In this document: piece after piece, positions 1 to 8,887 of the stretch
How the letters are laid out: each line of letters starts with the position of its first letter
Numbering within the stretch: the stretch's first letter is position 1
DNA from: Methylobacterium sp. J-078
Lineage (GTDB): Bacteria; Pseudomonadota; Alphaproteobacteria; Rhizobiales; Beijerinckiaceae
Reading direction: 5' to 3'
NCBI RefSeq assembly: GCF_022829285.1
Contig: NZ_JAKSYI010000121.1
Coordinates: 1-64,000 of the forward strand
DNA length: 64,000 bases
The notes under the pieces: model-generated
Told to the model about the DNA's origin: nothing
Databases searched by the model: none
What the model saw: the letters and a program-made list of their open reading frames with translations, nothing else
Position numbers and translations under genes: made by a program

Positions 1-2085
1 CGCGCGCGCCATCTGCGCCAGCCGCTGGATCGCGCCCTCGATGTCCTTGCCCGCCACCATCATCAGGTCGGCCATCTCGTCGACCACGATCACGATGTAG
101 GGCAGCGCCGAGAGGTCCATCTCCTCCGTCTCGTAGACGGCTTCGCCGGTCTCGCGATCGAAGCCCGTCTGCACGGTCCGGGTCAGGATCTCGCCGCGCC
201 CCCGCGCCTCGGCGAGGCGCGCGTTGAAGCCGTCGATATTGCGCACACCGACCTTGGACATCTTCTTGTAGCGCTCCTCCATCTCGCGCACGGCCCATTT
301 GAGGGCGATGACCGCCTTCTTCGGATCCGTGACGACGGGAGAGAGCAGGTGCGGGATGCCGTCGTAGACGGAGAGTTCCAGCATCTTGGGGTCGACCATG
401 ATCAGGCGGCACTCTTCCGGCTTCATCCGGTAGAGGAGCGACAGGATCATGGTGTTGATCGCCACCGACTTGCCCGAGCCGGTGGTGCCGGCCACCAAGA
501 GGTGGGGCATCTTGGCTAGGTCCGCGATGATGGGCTCGCCGCCGATGTTCTTGCCCAGACACAGGGCAAGGCTCTGCTTCGTCTCGGCGAAATCGGCCGA
601 GGCGAGGAGTTCGCGAAGATACACGGTTTCGCGCCGGGTGTTGGGCAGTTCGATGCCGATGGCGTTGCGGCCGGGCACGACCGCGACGCGGGCCGAGACC
701 GCCGACATCGAGCGGGCGATGTCGTCGGCGAGCGAGATCACGCGGCTCGACTTGGTGCCGGGCGCCGGCTCGAGTTCGTAGAGGGTCACGACGGGGCCGG
801 GGCGCACCGCCAGGATGTCGCCGCGCACGCCGAAATCGCCGAGGGTCGCCTCGAGCAGGGTCGCGTTCTGCTCCAGGGCCTCGGACGAGATCTGGCTCGT
901 GGCCGGCAGGCGCGGCGGCTCGGCCAGCAATTCGAGGGCGGGGTGGCGGTAATTCTCCGCCTCCTGATGGACGGGCGGCGGAGCCCGGCGCGGCACGGCT
1001 TGAGCGGGCGGCGGCGGAGGCGGCGCGACCCGCGAGCGGGCGGGCGCCACAGCATCATTCGGGACGGGCGCGTAGCCCGCCGAATCGTCGTCCGCATCCT
1101 CGTCGTGGAGGACGGGCGCCGGCCGGCGGGACGGGGCGTGCTGGACCGGAGCCGCGGGCTCAAAGACCGGCTCGCGGCGGCCATCGGCCGGAGCCAGTCG
1201 CGCCGCGGGCGGATCGGTCGCCCAAGGGGCGTCCTCCGGCGCCGCGAAGGCGCGTTGTGCGGCCAGGGCCGGCGACGCGCCCGAATAGGCGAGCGCGGTG
1301 GCGGCGGCAGCGCGCTCGGCCTTCCAGTCGTCGATGCGGGCGGCGAGTGCCGCGCGCCCGCCCATGACCGCCTGGGCCATGGCGCCCAGCGAGACGATGC
1401 CGAGGCTCGGCTCGTCGTCCTCGTAGCGTCCGTCCTGGCTGGTATCGGCGCGGGTGCGGGTCGCAGGGCGCGCAGGCGCAATCGGGAGGTCGTAGGCCTC
1501 GTCCTCCTCGGCATCGGCCTCGCCGACACGGCAGGCACCCGTGAGGCACAGGATGGCGACGGCCGCGAACAGGAAGCCCGCGAAAGTGAGGAGCGGCGTG
1601 GCGACGATGCCCAGCATGGTGCGCGCCGCATGCATGAGCGCGTCGCCCGCGACCCCGCCGAGGCCGGTGGGCAGGGGCCAGCGCGCCGTGGAGGGCAGCG
1701 CGCTCGCCACGGCGCTCGCGGCGAAGAAACCGATGATCCACAGGGTGAGGCGCAGGCCGCCGCGCGGCAACGCACGGGTCCGCATGAGCTGGATGCCCCA
1801 GAGCGCCGGGGGCAGCACGAAGGCGAGCGAGCCGAGCCCGAGCAGCTGCATGGCGAGGTCCGAGACCACGGCGCCGCCGGTGCCGAGGACGTTGTGGGCC
1901 GGATGGTCCGTGGCGTGGTTGAGGCTCGGATCGTCGATCGACCAGGTCGCCAGGGCGACCGTCAGCGCGGTGGCGCCGGCAAACAGCACGAGACCGCCCA
2001 ACTCCGTCATCCGCTTGGCCAGGAACGGGCGAAAGCTGTCGACAAACGTATCGTAGGGCGATGCGGAACGGCGAAGCGAGCGCAT
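1..2085 (-). CDS. ftsK: DNA translocase FtsK, C-terminus cut by window edge
   Basis: Septum-located, membrane-anchored ATPase that pumps chromosome ends through the closing division septum and activates XerCD dimer resolution. 695 codons are visible from an ATG at 2085. The N-terminus carries about four hydrophobic segments (roughly residues 22-180), then a long Pro/Ala/Arg-rich linker to about residue 420, then the motor domain. The Walker A motif GTTGSGKS has its lysine at residue 539, and the Walker B region ends IVVVDE with Asp669-Glu670. The motor's end and the DNA-reading gamma domain lie beyond position 1. No convincing Shine-Dalgarno precedes the ATG, but the following residues (MRSLRRS) match an FtsK-type N-terminus. 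Identification is secure; only the start is open to doubt. Confidence 0.97.
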   Translation of the reverse strand, partial: MRSLRRSASPYDTFVDSFRPFLAKRMTELGGLVLFAGATALTVALATWSIDDPSLNHATDHPAHNVLGTGGAVVSDLAMQLLGLGSLAFVLPPALWGIQLMRTRALPRGGLRLTLWIIGFFAASAVASALPSTARWPLPTGLGGVAGDALMHAARTMLGIVATPLLTFAGFLFAAVAILCLTGACRVGEADAEEDEAYDLPIAPARPATRTRADTSQDGRYEDDEPSLGIVSLGAMAQAVMGGRAALAARIDDWKAERAAAATALAYSGASPALAAQRAFAAPEDAPWATDPPAARLAPADGRREPVFEPAAPVQHAPSRRPAPVLHDEDADDDSAGYAPVPNDAVAPARSRVAPPPPPPAQAVPRRAPPPVHQEAENYRHPALELLAEPPRLPATSQISSEALEQNATLLEATLGDFGVRGDILAVRPGPVVTLYELEPAPGTKSSRVISLADDIARSMSAVSARVAVVPGRNAIGIELPNTRRETVYLRELLASADFAETKQSLALCLGKNIGGEPIIADLAKMPHLLVAGTTGSGKSVAINTMILSLLYRMKPEECRLIMVDPKMLELSVYDGIPHLLSPVVTDPKKAVIALKWAVREMEERYKKMSKVGVRNIDGFNARLAEARGRGEILTRTVQTGFDRETGEAVYETEEMDLSALPYIVIVVDEMADLMMVAGKDIEGAIQRLAQMARA

Positions 2086-2221
2086 GCGGTACCAGACACA
2101 ACGGGGAACTGTCCGGTAACGCTAACGTCGGTGAAGTTAACGGCTGGCTAAGGTTGAGACTTCGCTGCCAGCCATGCCCCGGTATCGCTTCGGCTCGGAT
2201 CGCCGGGCGGCGGAAACGCGA

Positions 2222-2280
2222 AAGGCCCCGGTCGCGCGGACCGGGGCCTTCATGGCGGATGCGCGAGGGATCGCGCATCC
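2222..2280 (-). terminator. Double hairpin downstream of amtB
   Basis: Two perfect stems lie in tandem after the amtB stop. One has 10 bp arms at 2257-2266 and 2271-2280 with loop GGGA. The other has 12 bp arms at 2222-2233 and 2239-2250 with a GCGCG loop. Read on the minus strand, the second is followed by TTTCG, so it is the likelier intrinsic terminator for glnK-amtB, ahead of ftsK on the same strand. Confidence 0.75.
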
Positions 2281-2295
2281 GGGTCGAAGCGAATT

Positions 2296-3801
2296 TTAGT
2301 AGTTGTAGGCGCGCTCGCCGTGATCGGCGATGTCGAGGCCCTCGCGCTCCTCGTCCTGGGTCACGCGCAGACCGATGGTCAGGTCGACGAGCTTGTACAG
2401 GATGGCGGAGCCGATGCCGGACCACAGGATGGTGAAGCCGACGGCCTTGAGCTGGCTCATGAGCGCGGCGGAAGTCTCGTAGGCGCCGACGGCGAGTTCG
2501 CCGGGCTTCGAGGTGTAGTCGGGCAGGCCGACGCCGCCGAGATCCGGGTTCACGAGGAGACCGGTCGCGACCGCACCGATGATGCCGCCGATGCAGTGGA
2601 CGCCGAAGACGTCGAGGGAGTCGTCGTAGCCCAGCGCGTTCTTCACCGTGGAGCACATGATGAAGCAGACCGCGCCGGCGACGAGGCCGAGGACGATGGA
2701 GCCCATCGGGCCCGCGAAACCGGCGGCCGGGGTGACGGCCACGAGGCCCGCGATGGCGCCCGAGAGCATACCCAGCAGCGAGGGCTTGCCCTTCAGCATC
2801 CACTCCACGAACAGCCAGGAGAGGGCCGCGGCGGCGGTGGCGACGAAGGTGTTGAGCATGGCCATGGCGGCGGTGCCGTTGGACTCCAGGTTCGAGCCGG
2901 CGTTGAAGCCGAACCAACCCACCCAGAGGAGCGAGGCGCCGATGGCGGTCATGGTCAGGGAGTGCGGGGCGAGCAGGTCACGGCCGTAACCGATGCGCTT
3001 GCCGAGCATGAGGCAGCCGACGAAGCCCGCGATGCCCGCGTTGATGTGCACCACGGTGCCGCCGGCGAAGTCGAGGGCGCCCCACTTGAAGAGCAGGCCG
3101 GCATCGGCGTTCACCGCGTCGAGGGCCGCCTGGGCGGTCGCCTTCGAGGCGTCGTCCGTGGCGGCGGCGAGCGCCTTGGCGGCGTTGCCGACCGCGTCCG
3201 GGCCGCCCCAGTACCAGACCATGTGGGCCATCGGGAAGTAGATCAGCGTGGTCCAGAGGATCATGAACACGACCAGCGCCGAGAACTTCATCCGCTCCGC
3301 GAAGGCGCCGACGATGAGGGCCGGGGTGATCATCGCGAACGTCATCTGGAAGCAGATGTAGACGTATTCAGGGATCACGACGCCGTTGGAGAAGGTGGCG
3401 ACGGTGGAGTTCGGGTCGATGCCCTTCAGGAAGGCCTTCGAGAAGCCACCGACGAAGTCGTTGAGGCCGCCGCCGTTGGTGAAGGCGAGGCTGTAGCCGA
3501 AGATCACGAACAGCAGCGCGGAGATGCAGCCGATGGCGAAGACCTGCGTGAGGACCGAGAGCATGTTCTTGGTGCGGACGAGGCCGCCGTAGAACAGGGC
3601 GAGGCCGGGCACGACCATCAGCAGCACCAGGGCGCTGGAGATCAGCATCCAGGCGGTGTCGCCCTTGTTCGGGACGGGTGCCGCCGCCGCGGCGGCCGGA
3701 GCGGCCTCCGTCGTCGGCGTCTGTGCGAGGGATGGCTCGATGAGCAGGAGCGCCAGCGCGGCGCCTCCCAGCCCGAGCGCCAGGGCATTGCGAAGCTTCA
3801 T
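2296..3801 (-). CDS. amtB: Ammonium transporter AmtB
   Basis: Inner-membrane ammonium channel of the Amt/Rh family, 501 residues. A cleavable signal-like segment (residues 1-26, ending SLAQ) and a short Ala/Pro-rich stretch precede the channel domain, as is common in proteobacterial Amt proteins. Family features include the FYGGLVR segment after the first helix, the VGAFAERMKFSA region, and the HINAGIAG and DVFGVHCIGG segments that hold the paired pore histidines. The C-terminal cytoplasmic tail, with its DEEREGLDIADHGERAY region, is the part known to contact PII. It lies 103 bp downstream of glnK in the classic glnK-amtB pair, so transport is expected to be shut by GlnK when nitrogen is plentiful. 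Confidence 0.97.
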   Translation of the reverse strand: MKLRNALALGLGGAALALLLIEPSLAQTPTTEAAPAAAAAAPVPNKGDTAWMLISSALVLLMVVPGLALFYGGLVRTKNMLSVLTQVFAIGCISALLFVIFGYSLAFTNGGGLNDFVGGFSKAFLKGIDPNSTVATFSNGVVIPEYVYICFQMTFAMITPALIVGAFAERMKFSALVVFMILWTTLIYFPMAHMVWYWGGPDAVGNAAKALAAATDDASKATAQAALDAVNADAGLLFKWGALDFAGGTVVHINAGIAGFVGCLMLGKRIGYGRDLLAPHSLTMTAIGASLLWVGWFGFNAGSNLESNGTAAMAMLNTFVATAAAALSWLFVEWMLKGKPSLLGMLSGAIAGLVAVTPAAGFAGPMGSIVLGLVAGAVCFIMCSTVKNALGYDDSLDVFGVHCIGGIIGAVATGLLVNPDLGGVGLPDYTSKPGELAVGAYETSAALMSQLKAVGFTILWSGIGSAILYKLVDLTIGLRVTQDEEREGLDIADHGERAYNY

Positions 3802-3904
3802 GGAAACGAGACTCCCGATCGGGGTGCAGTGCTGGTTGGAAAGGGGTGCTGAAGCGGGGGCGGGTACCGAGGGACGCCGGACGGGTCCGCCGGGGGGCGC
3901 CGCC

Positions 3905-4243
3905 TTAGAGGGCGTCGACGTCGGTCTCGCCCGTGCGAATGCGAACGGCCTTTTCCAGGGGGACGACGAAGATCTTGCCGTCGCCGATCTGGCCGGTGCG
4001 GGCAGCTGCCGCGATGGCGTCGATGACGCTGCTGGTCAGGTCGGAGGCCACCGCCACCTCGATCTTCAGCTTGGGCAGGAAGCTGACCGCGTACTCGGCG
4101 CCGCGATAGATCTCGGTGTGGCCCTTCTGCCGGCCGTAGCCCTTGACCTCGGTGACGGTGAGGCCGTGTACGCCGATACCGGTCAGAGCGTCGCGGACCT
4201 CCTCCAGCTTGAACGGCTTGATGATGGCCATCACGATTTTCAT
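3905..4243 (-). CDS. glnK: Nitrogen regulatory protein PII (GlnK)
   Basis: Trimeric PII signal protein of 112 residues that senses 2-oxoglutarate and ATP/ADP and is modified by GlnD. The T-loop is intact, with Tyr51 in the GAEYAV context as the uridylylation site, and the protein opens MKIVMAIIKPFK as PII proteins do. Pairing with amtB argues for GlnK rather than GlnB: its main job should be to plug the ammonium channel reversibly. The start is supported by an AGGGGG Shine-Dalgarno eight bases upstream. A tandem 16 bp repeat (4263-4294) and a possible sigma-54 site (4404-4419) lie upstream. Confidence 0.96.
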   Translation of the reverse strand: MKIVMAIIKPFKLEEVRDALTGIGVHGLTVTEVKGYGRQKGHTEIYRGAEYAVSFLPKLKIEVAVASDLTSSVIDAIAAAARTGQIGDGKIFVVPLEKAVRIRTGETDVDAL

Positions 4244-4262
4244 GGGCGACGCCCCCTTGCTT

Positions 4263-4294
4263 ACGAGTGAACTTGGCTACGAGCGAACTTGGCT
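4263..4294. repeat. Tandem 16 bp repeat just upstream of glnK
   Basis: Positions 4263-4278 and 4279-4294 are directly adjacent copies of ACGAGYGAACTTGGCT, differing only at the sixth base (T in the first, C in the second). The pair ends 19 bases before the glnK start codon, so it sits in the untranslated leader next to the ribosome binding site. Role unknown. Confidence 0.85.
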
Positions 4295-4403
4295 CTTTGA
4301 AACGAGCGTGCGTGAGGGCCACCGTCCGGTGCGCCAAGCGTCGCGACACGATCGGTCTGCCCAGTGCGCCGAACCGTGACCGACCCGAGCGCTCGCCCCC
4401 ATA

Positions 4404-4419
4404 TTCAAGGACTATGCCA
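4404..4419 (-). promoter_or_regulatory. Possible sigma-54 promoter for glnK-amtB
   Basis: On the minus strand the sequence reads TGGCATAGTCCTTGAA. This resembles the RpoN consensus TGGCAC-N5-TTGCA with correct spacing, but the usually invariant GC of the -12 element is GA here. It lies about 160 bases upstream of glnK. A TGGTGC half-site like those bound by NtrC occurs just upstream near 4438. glnK-amtB operons are commonly RpoN/NtrC dependent, so the location fits, but the -12 mismatch keeps this tentative. Confidence 0.35.
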
Positions 4420-4581
4420 GAGGAACTTTTTTGCCTCGCACCATTCTGCCCAAGAAGTGGCCGAGGGCTGCCGCACGAGACGGCGAATTTCCGGCCAAGT
4501 TTGCGCATTTATGCGACAGAATGATTATGAAGTGGGCATCTGCAACGTTGCCGAAGCGTTTCTGTGCCGGAACGTGACCGG

Positions 4582-5460
4582 CTAAGCCTCGGCGCGACGC
4601 GGGCGGATCATGCCTTCCTGAGCCACGGACGCGACGAGAATCCCGTCGCGCGTGAAGATCTGGCCGCGCGCGAAGCCGCGGGCGCCGTCCGCGCTCGGGC
4701 TGTCCTGCGCGTAGAGAAGCCAGTCGTCGGCTCGGAAGGGCCGGTGGAACCAGAAGGCGTGGTCGAGGCTGGCGGACTGGATTTCGGGGTCGAACACGGT
4801 TTGCCCGTGCGGGATCAAGGTCGCGTCCAGGAGCGTCATGTCGGACGCGTAGGCGAGCACGGCGCGATGAATCGCCGGGTCGTCGGGCAAGCGGTCGACG
4901 GCCCGCATCCAGACGTGGAAGCGCGGCTCGCGCGGTGCGCGGCGCAGGTAGCGCTCGATCTCGACGGGACGCAGTTCGATCGGGCGGCGCCGGCCGAAAT
5001 AGGACAGGACCGGGGCTGGGATGGCGAGACCGCTGCGCGCCGCCTCGGCGGTGGCGGCCGGCGCCTCCGGCACCTCTTCGGGAGGTGCCACATCCGGCAT
5101 GGCGGCCTGGTGCGACGCGCCCGTCTCGGCATCGTGGTAGGACACCGACATGGCGAAGATCGCGCGGCCGTGCTGATGGGCCACCACACGGCGGGTGGCG
5201 AAGCTGCGCCCGTCGCGGATGCGCTCGACCGCGTAGTCGATGGGCGCCTTGGGGTCGCCCCCCAACAGGAAATACGCGTGCAGCGAGTGCGGCGGCCGGG
5301 TCTCCGGTACCGTCCGGGAGGCCGCGACCAGGGCTTGCGCCACCACCTGCCCGCCGAAGACTCGGAACCAGCCCGTCTGCAGGCTTTCGCCCCGGTAGAG
5401 ATCCGGCGCGATGGGCTCGAGATCGAGGATGTCGAGAAGTTCGGTAACGATGCCTGCCAT
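4582..5460 (-). CDS. tesB: Acyl-CoA thioesterase II (TesB)
   Basis: Cytoplasmic double-hotdog thioesterase that hydrolyses medium and long acyl-CoA. The frame stays open upstream to 5529, but the ATG at 5460 is preceded by AGGAAGG at good spacing and gives 292 residues, the family's usual length. Visible family signatures are GGQVVAQAL near the N-terminus, HSLHAYFL, and the C-terminal catalytic trio: Asp in YASDMTLL, Ser in SLDHAFWFHRPF (Thr or Ser in the family) and Gln in ASVAQEG. A palindrome-rich site (5523-5548) sits about 65 bp upstream and may be an operator. Confidence 0.95.
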   Translation of the reverse strand: MAGIVTELLDILDLEPIAPDLYRGESLQTGWFRVFGGQVVAQALVAASRTVPETRPPHSLHAYFLLGGDPKAPIDYAVERIRDGRSFATRRVVAHQHGRAIFAMSVSYHDAETGASHQAAMPDVAPPEEVPEAPAATAEAARSGLAIPAPVLSYFGRRRPIELRPVEIERYLRRAPREPRFHVWMRAVDRLPDDPAIHRAVLAYASDMTLLDATLIPHGQTVFDPEIQSASLDHAFWFHRPFRADDWLLYAQDSPSADGARGFARGQIFTRDGILVASVAQEGMIRPRRAEA

Positions 5461-5522
5461 GCGGCCTTCCTGCGCGATCGCCGCGACCTTCGTCGGAGAG
5501 TCCGGTGGTCGGGCGGAGGAAT

Positions 5523-5548
5523 CCTTCACATGTGAACCATCGTGAAGG
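5523..5548. promoter_or_regulatory. Overlapping inverted repeats upstream of tesB
   Basis: The 12 bp perfect palindrome TTCACATGTGAA (5525-5536) overlaps a second dyad, CCTTCAC (5523-5529) with GTGAAGG (5542-5548). Three GTGAA-type half-sites within 26 bp, 65 bp upstream of the tesB start, look like a repressor or activator site. The cognate regulator cannot be named. Confidence 0.4.
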
Positions 5549-5655
5549 CAAGGCAGCGCAGTCCGTACCCGACGGGGACCGGAGGTCGGATCATCGTCGA
5601 CGGCTGCCGGACAGGATGACGGTGATCCCAGACCGAAGACGCCCGGGCGCGGCCG

Positions 5656-6261
5656 TCAGTACAGGGAATCCTTGATCCGCGCGGGCTGCTCGCGATCGTA
5701 GGCCGCCCCGTCGAACGTCCCGTCGCTCAGGTGCTGGTGCATGGTGCCTGCGCTGGGCAGGGCCGTCTCGTCCACATGCCGGGCGGAATCCCAGAGGTTC
5801 GCCCGGACAATGGCGCGCGCGCAATGGAAATACACGGAGGTGATCGCCACGATCACGACGGTTCTGGGTTTCCGGCCGTCGACCGCGAAGGACGTGAGCA
5901 GGTCGGCGTCGATGGCGATCGACGCCTGGCCGTTGACCCGCAAGGTCTCGCCGCTGCCCGGCACGAGAAACAGGAGCGACACGCGGCCGTCCGCGACGAT
6001 GTTCCTGAGACTGTCGATGCGGTTGTTCCCGGGCCGGTCCGGGATCGCGAGTGTCGTGCGGTCGATGACCCGGACGAAGCCGGGGCGATCCCCCCGGGGC
6101 GAGCAATCCGTACCGCTCGGCCCCACGGAGGACAGCACCACGAAGGGCGAGGCCTCGACGAAGGCGCGATAATCGTCGCTCAGGAACGCGAGTTCCTTTC
6201 TGAGGGCGCGGGCGTGGGGTTGCCCGTAGAGTTCTTCGAGCATTTCGACCGTCATCGACAT
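5656..6261 (-). CDS. Pyridoxamine 5'-phosphate oxidase-like FMN-binding protein (MSMEG_1061 type)
   Basis: Split-barrel flavin-binding protein of 201 residues from the ATG at 6261 (a second ATG two codons on is equally possible). The frame is open further upstream, but that sequence is Arg-rich and overlaps the start of the divergent monooxygenase gene. The core reads as the PNPOx-like fold: FVVLSSVGPSG, SPRGDRPGFVRV, IPDRPGNNRIDSLRNI, then a VSLLFLVPG strand. The N-rich RPGNNR segment is typical of the MSMEG_1061 subfamily rather than of true PdxH. Members are presumed flavin-dependent redox proteins; the substrate is unknown. Confidence 0.8.
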   Translation of the reverse strand: MSMTVEMLEELYGQPHARALRKELAFLSDDYRAFVEASPFVVLSSVGPSGTDCSPRGDRPGFVRVIDRTTLAIPDRPGNNRIDSLRNIVADGRVSLLFLVPGSGETLRVNGQASIAIDADLLTSFAVDGRKPRTVVIVAITSVYFHCARAIVRANLWDSARHVDETALPSAGTMHQHLSDGTFDGAAYDREQPARIKDSLY

Positions 6262-6424
6262 CCGCACACCCGCAATTCCGGCCCGCGACGGTAGGCATTC
6301 GACCCGCCGCTTGTAAATCAGCGGTCGGCTCGCGGGACCGCGACGACGCCCGGACGCGTTGCTCCCGGTCTCCGGGGATGGCACTTCGGCGGCGAGGGCA
6401 CGAGACGGCGGGATAGGTGACGCG

Positions 6425-7687
6425 ATGACCGAAGCGGAGAGGCATTCACACCGGCGCAGCGTGGTCGTGGCCGGGGCCGGCATTCCCGGGCTGACCCTGG
6501 CGCTCGCGCTGGCCCAGGCGAACGGCCCTGCCCTCTCGGTGACCGTGTGCGACCCGGGCCTCGCGGCGGGGGCGGCGCGCCATGCCGGGCGGGCCTACGC
6601 GGTGGCGGCCGGCGGACGCCGGATGTTCGAGCGCCTCGGCGTCTGGGAGGCGGCCTCGCCGGCGGCCCAGCCGATCCGCGACATGGTGGTGAGCGACAGT
6701 CGGCTTGCGGACCCGATCCGGCCGGTCTTCCTCACCTTCGCGCAGGACAGATCGGAGCCGGACGGCGCCCCGTTCGCCCATATGGTGGAGGCCGAGCCCC
6801 TGGCGACGGCCCTGCTGGAAGCGGCCGCGGCCGCCGGCGTCGCGTTCGAGGCTCACGGGATCACGGAAGCGACCGCGACGGCGCGGGGCATCCGCATCGT
6901 GCGGAACGACGGACAGGCGCGCGACGCCTCCCTCCTCGTCGCCGCCGACGGTGGCCGCTCCCGACTGCGCGAGGCCGCCAAGATCGGCTGGGTCGGCTGG
7001 TCGTACCCGCAGATGGGCCTCGTCGCGACGATCGGGCACGAGCGCGACCACGAGGGGCGGGCCTACGAGCACTTCCTGCCGAGCGGACCCTTCGCGATCC
7101 TGCCCCTAGTGGATGGCGGCCCCCTCGGCCATCGCTCCTCCATCGTCTGGACGGAGCGGGCGGCCGACGTGCCCGCCCTGACGGGCGGCGGCCCGGAGGA
7201 GACGCTGGCCGAGATCGAGCGCCGCTTCGGACTCAATCTGGGGCGGCTCGCCCTGGAGCGCGGCCCGAGCGCGCATCCCCTCGCCTTCGGACTGGCGCGC
7301 AGCTTCCGCGCCGAGCGCTTCGCGCTCCTCGGCGATGCCGCGCACGTGATCCATCCCATCGCCGGCCAGGGCCTGAATCTGGGGCTGGCCGGCGCGGCGT
7401 CGCTGGCGGAGGCGATCACAGACGCGCTTCGCCTCGGACTCGATCCCGGCAGCCCCGAAATCCTCGCGCGGTACGAGCGCGCCCGCCGCTTCGACACCCT
7501 GGCGATGGGGGCGATGACGGACGGCCTCAACCGCCTGTTCTCGAACGATGTGCTGCCGCTGCGTCTCGCCCGCGACCTCGGTCTCGGCCTCGTCGACCGC
7601 CTGCCCGCCCTCAAGCGCCTGTTCATCGGCGAGGCGGCGGCGTCGCGCGGGTCCCTACCCCGCCTCCTGAAGGGCGAGGCGCTCTGA
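6425..7687 (+). CDS. FAD-dependent monooxygenase of the UbiH/Coq6 family
   Basis: Flavoprotein hydroxylase of 420 residues, related to the enzymes that hydroxylate the ubiquinone ring. The start ATG at 6425 follows an AGGTGA ribosome site. The dinucleotide-binding motif GAGIPG lies at residues 17-22, the DG motif reads LLVAADGGRSRLR, and the FAD ribityl-binding GD motif reads LLGDAAHVIHPIAGQGLN. The HPIAGQGLN stretch is characteristic of the UbiH/UbiF/VisC branch. It stands alone between a divergent FMN protein and convergent ppa, so context does not tell which ring position it acts on; ubiquinone biosynthesis is the best guess. Confidence 0.9.
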   Translation: MTEAERHSHRRSVVVAGAGIPGLTLALALAQANGPALSVTVCDPGLAAGAARHAGRAYAVAAGGRRMFERLGVWEAASPAAQPIRDMVVSDSRLADPIRPVFLTFAQDRSEPDGAPFAHMVEAEPLATALLEAAAAAGVAFEAHGITEATATARGIRIVRNDGQARDASLLVAADGGRSRLREAAKIGWVGWSYPQMGLVATIGHERDHEGRAYEHFLPSGPFAILPLVDGGPLGHRSSIVWTERAADVPALTGGGPEETLAEIERRFGLNLGRLALERGPSAHPLAFGLARSFRAERFALLGDAAHVIHPIAGQGLNLGLAGAASLAEAITDALRLGLDPGSPEILARYERARRFDTLAMGAMTDGLNRLFSNDVLPLRLARDLGLGLVDRLPALKRLFIGEAAASRGSLPRLLKGEAL

Positions 7688-7695
7688 CGCGAAAC

Positions 7696-7755
7696 GGCGA
7701 TCCTTCCCCTCGGGAAGGATCGCCGCGAGGCCTTCGTGCCCCCCAAGGGGGCACG
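7696..7755. terminator. Two hairpins between convergent monooxygenase and ppa genes
   Basis: A perfect 13 bp stem with a CTC loop (arms 7696-7708 and 7712-7724) is followed by a 9 bp stem (7735-7743 and 7747-7755). They sit between convergent stops at 7687 and 7774. Neither is followed by a long T-run, but the first has TTTCG on its minus-strand side; a bidirectional terminator is likely. Confidence 0.7.
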
Positions 7756-7773
7756 CGTGTCCTTGGCGTCGGC

Positions 7774-8322
7774 TTACTTGCCTTTGCTGGCCTTGTGGGC
7801 CTTCTCGCGCTCGATGCCTTCGAGGATCAGCCGATGGGCCTCTTCCTTGCCGCCCCAGCGCTTGATCTTCACCCACTTACCGGGCTCAAGATCCTTGTAG
7901 TGCTCGAAGAAGTGCTGGATCTGGTGGATCGTGATGTCGGGCAGGTCGGTGTAGTCCTCGATGCGGTCGTAGCGCATCGTGAGGTGGCGCGACGGGACGG
8001 CGATGATCTTCTCGTCCTCGCCGGAATTGTCCTCCATCACCAGGACGCCGATCGGGCGGGCGCTGATGATCGCACCCGGCGCGATGGCCCGCGTGTTGGC
8101 CACCAGCACGTCGCACGGGTCGCCGTCACCCGACAGGGTGTGCGGAATGAAGCCGTAATTGCCCGGGTAGTGCATCGCCGTGTAGAGAAAGCGATCGACC
8201 ACGAGCGCGCCGGCTTCCTTGTCCATCTCGTACTTGATCGGATCGCCGCCGATCGGCACTTCGATGATGACGTTGACGTCCTCAGGCGGATTCTTGCCGA
8301 TCGAGACCGCGTCGATGATCAT
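7774..8322 (-). CDS. ppa: Inorganic pyrophosphatase (family I)
   Basis: Cytoplasmic Mg-dependent enzyme that splits pyrophosphate to two phosphates and so drives biosynthetic reactions forward. At 182 residues it matches the hexameric bacterial family I enzyme. The signature Asp triad lies in [11 protein letters not shown], with Asp66, Asp68 and Asp71 matching the E. coli metal ligands. The [12 protein letters not shown] and [10 protein letters not shown] segments are also typical. It is transcribed alone, convergent with the monooxygenase gene. Confidence 0.97.
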   Translation of the reverse strand: MIIDAVSIGKNPPEDVNVIIEVPIGGDPIKYEMDKEAGALVVDRFLYTAMHYPGNYGFIPHTLSGDGDPCDVLVANTRAIAPGAIISARPIGVLVMEDNSGEDEKIIAVPSRHLTMRYDRIEDYTDLPDITIHQIQHFFEHYKDLEPGKWVKIKRWGGKEEAHRLILEGIEREKAHKASKGK

Positions 8323-8458
8323 GCCTGTGCTCCCGGGTCTACGGGCGTAACAGCCCCGTTGCCGGGTCTCTTAAGGCGCTTCGACCGCAAAGGAAATCAT
8401 CCCTTCGGCCGGGTGGCGACGTTTGCGTGAAAATGTCGACGTGCCCTCGGGGGCTGTG

Positions 8459-8806
8459 TCACGGACGCTTCGACGACCCGAAGCGCCGGTGCCACGCGGC
8501 GGCCAGCCGCGCCCAGACCCGTTCGAGCCAGCGGGCCGCATGCTCCAGCGGGACCTTGAGGGCGGGTACGTCCTGGCTCAGGAGCGCCAAGCCGACGGGG
8601 AGCATCCAGAGGCCGAGCACTGGCAGGATCGCGAAGATGCCCCCGAGGATGAAGAGGATCGCGGCGAGCAGGCGGATCCAGAACCGCGACGGTTCACGCA
8701 GCCAGTCCACGGCGCGGCGCAGGCGCTCCGGCAGCTTGCCGGTGAGCGCCGAGACGCGGGCGTCCCAGTCCTGCGGCGTGACCTGCTTCTCCGGCGTGAC
8801 CTGCAT
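8459..8806 (-). CDS. Small inner-membrane protein of unknown function
   Basis: 115 residues with one long hydrophobic region (about residues 40-80, FWIRLLAAILFILGG through LPVGLALL) that could form two closely spaced helices, flanked by basic, amphipathic ends. The C-terminal 35 residues are rich in Arg and Trp and should be cytoplasmic. The overall pattern, a helix pair with a central Gly/Pro-rich turn, recalls small PGPGW-type membrane proteins, but I do not recognise a named family. Neighbours are ppa and an acetyltransferase on the same strand with no overlap, so no operon inference is made. Confidence 0.65.
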   Translation of the reverse strand: MQVTPEKQVTPQDWDARVSALTGKLPERLRRAVDWLREPSRFWIRLLAAILFILGGIFAILPVLGLWMLPVGLALLSQDVPALKVPLEHAARWLERVWARLAAAWHRRFGSSKRP

Positions 8807-8887
8807 CCGGCTTTCCCCTGCTCCCGCGTGGCTCGGTTACGAGCCTCCACAGGGCAACATGGTGCCGCGCGGCGCGATCCGGGAGGC

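Larger units (their letters stand above)
4244..4581. other. Intergenic region between tesB and glnK
   Basis: This 338 bp stretch holds the glnK leader, the tandem 16 bp repeat and the candidate sigma-54 site. The half nearest tesB (about 4420-4580) is less GC-rich than its surroundings. No credible ORF and no strong terminator for tesB were seen. Confidence 0.6.

Noticed and set aside
2086-2160. CtrA-like TTAA/TTAG half-sites upstream of ftsK
   Set aside because: Spacing does not fit TTAA-N7-TTAA; only half-sites occur.
2320-3852. 510-codon plus-strand frame opposite amtB
   Set aside because: AmtB on the other strand is certain; the frame is rich in Asp, His, Glu and Gly in the way expected for the complement of membrane-protein codons.
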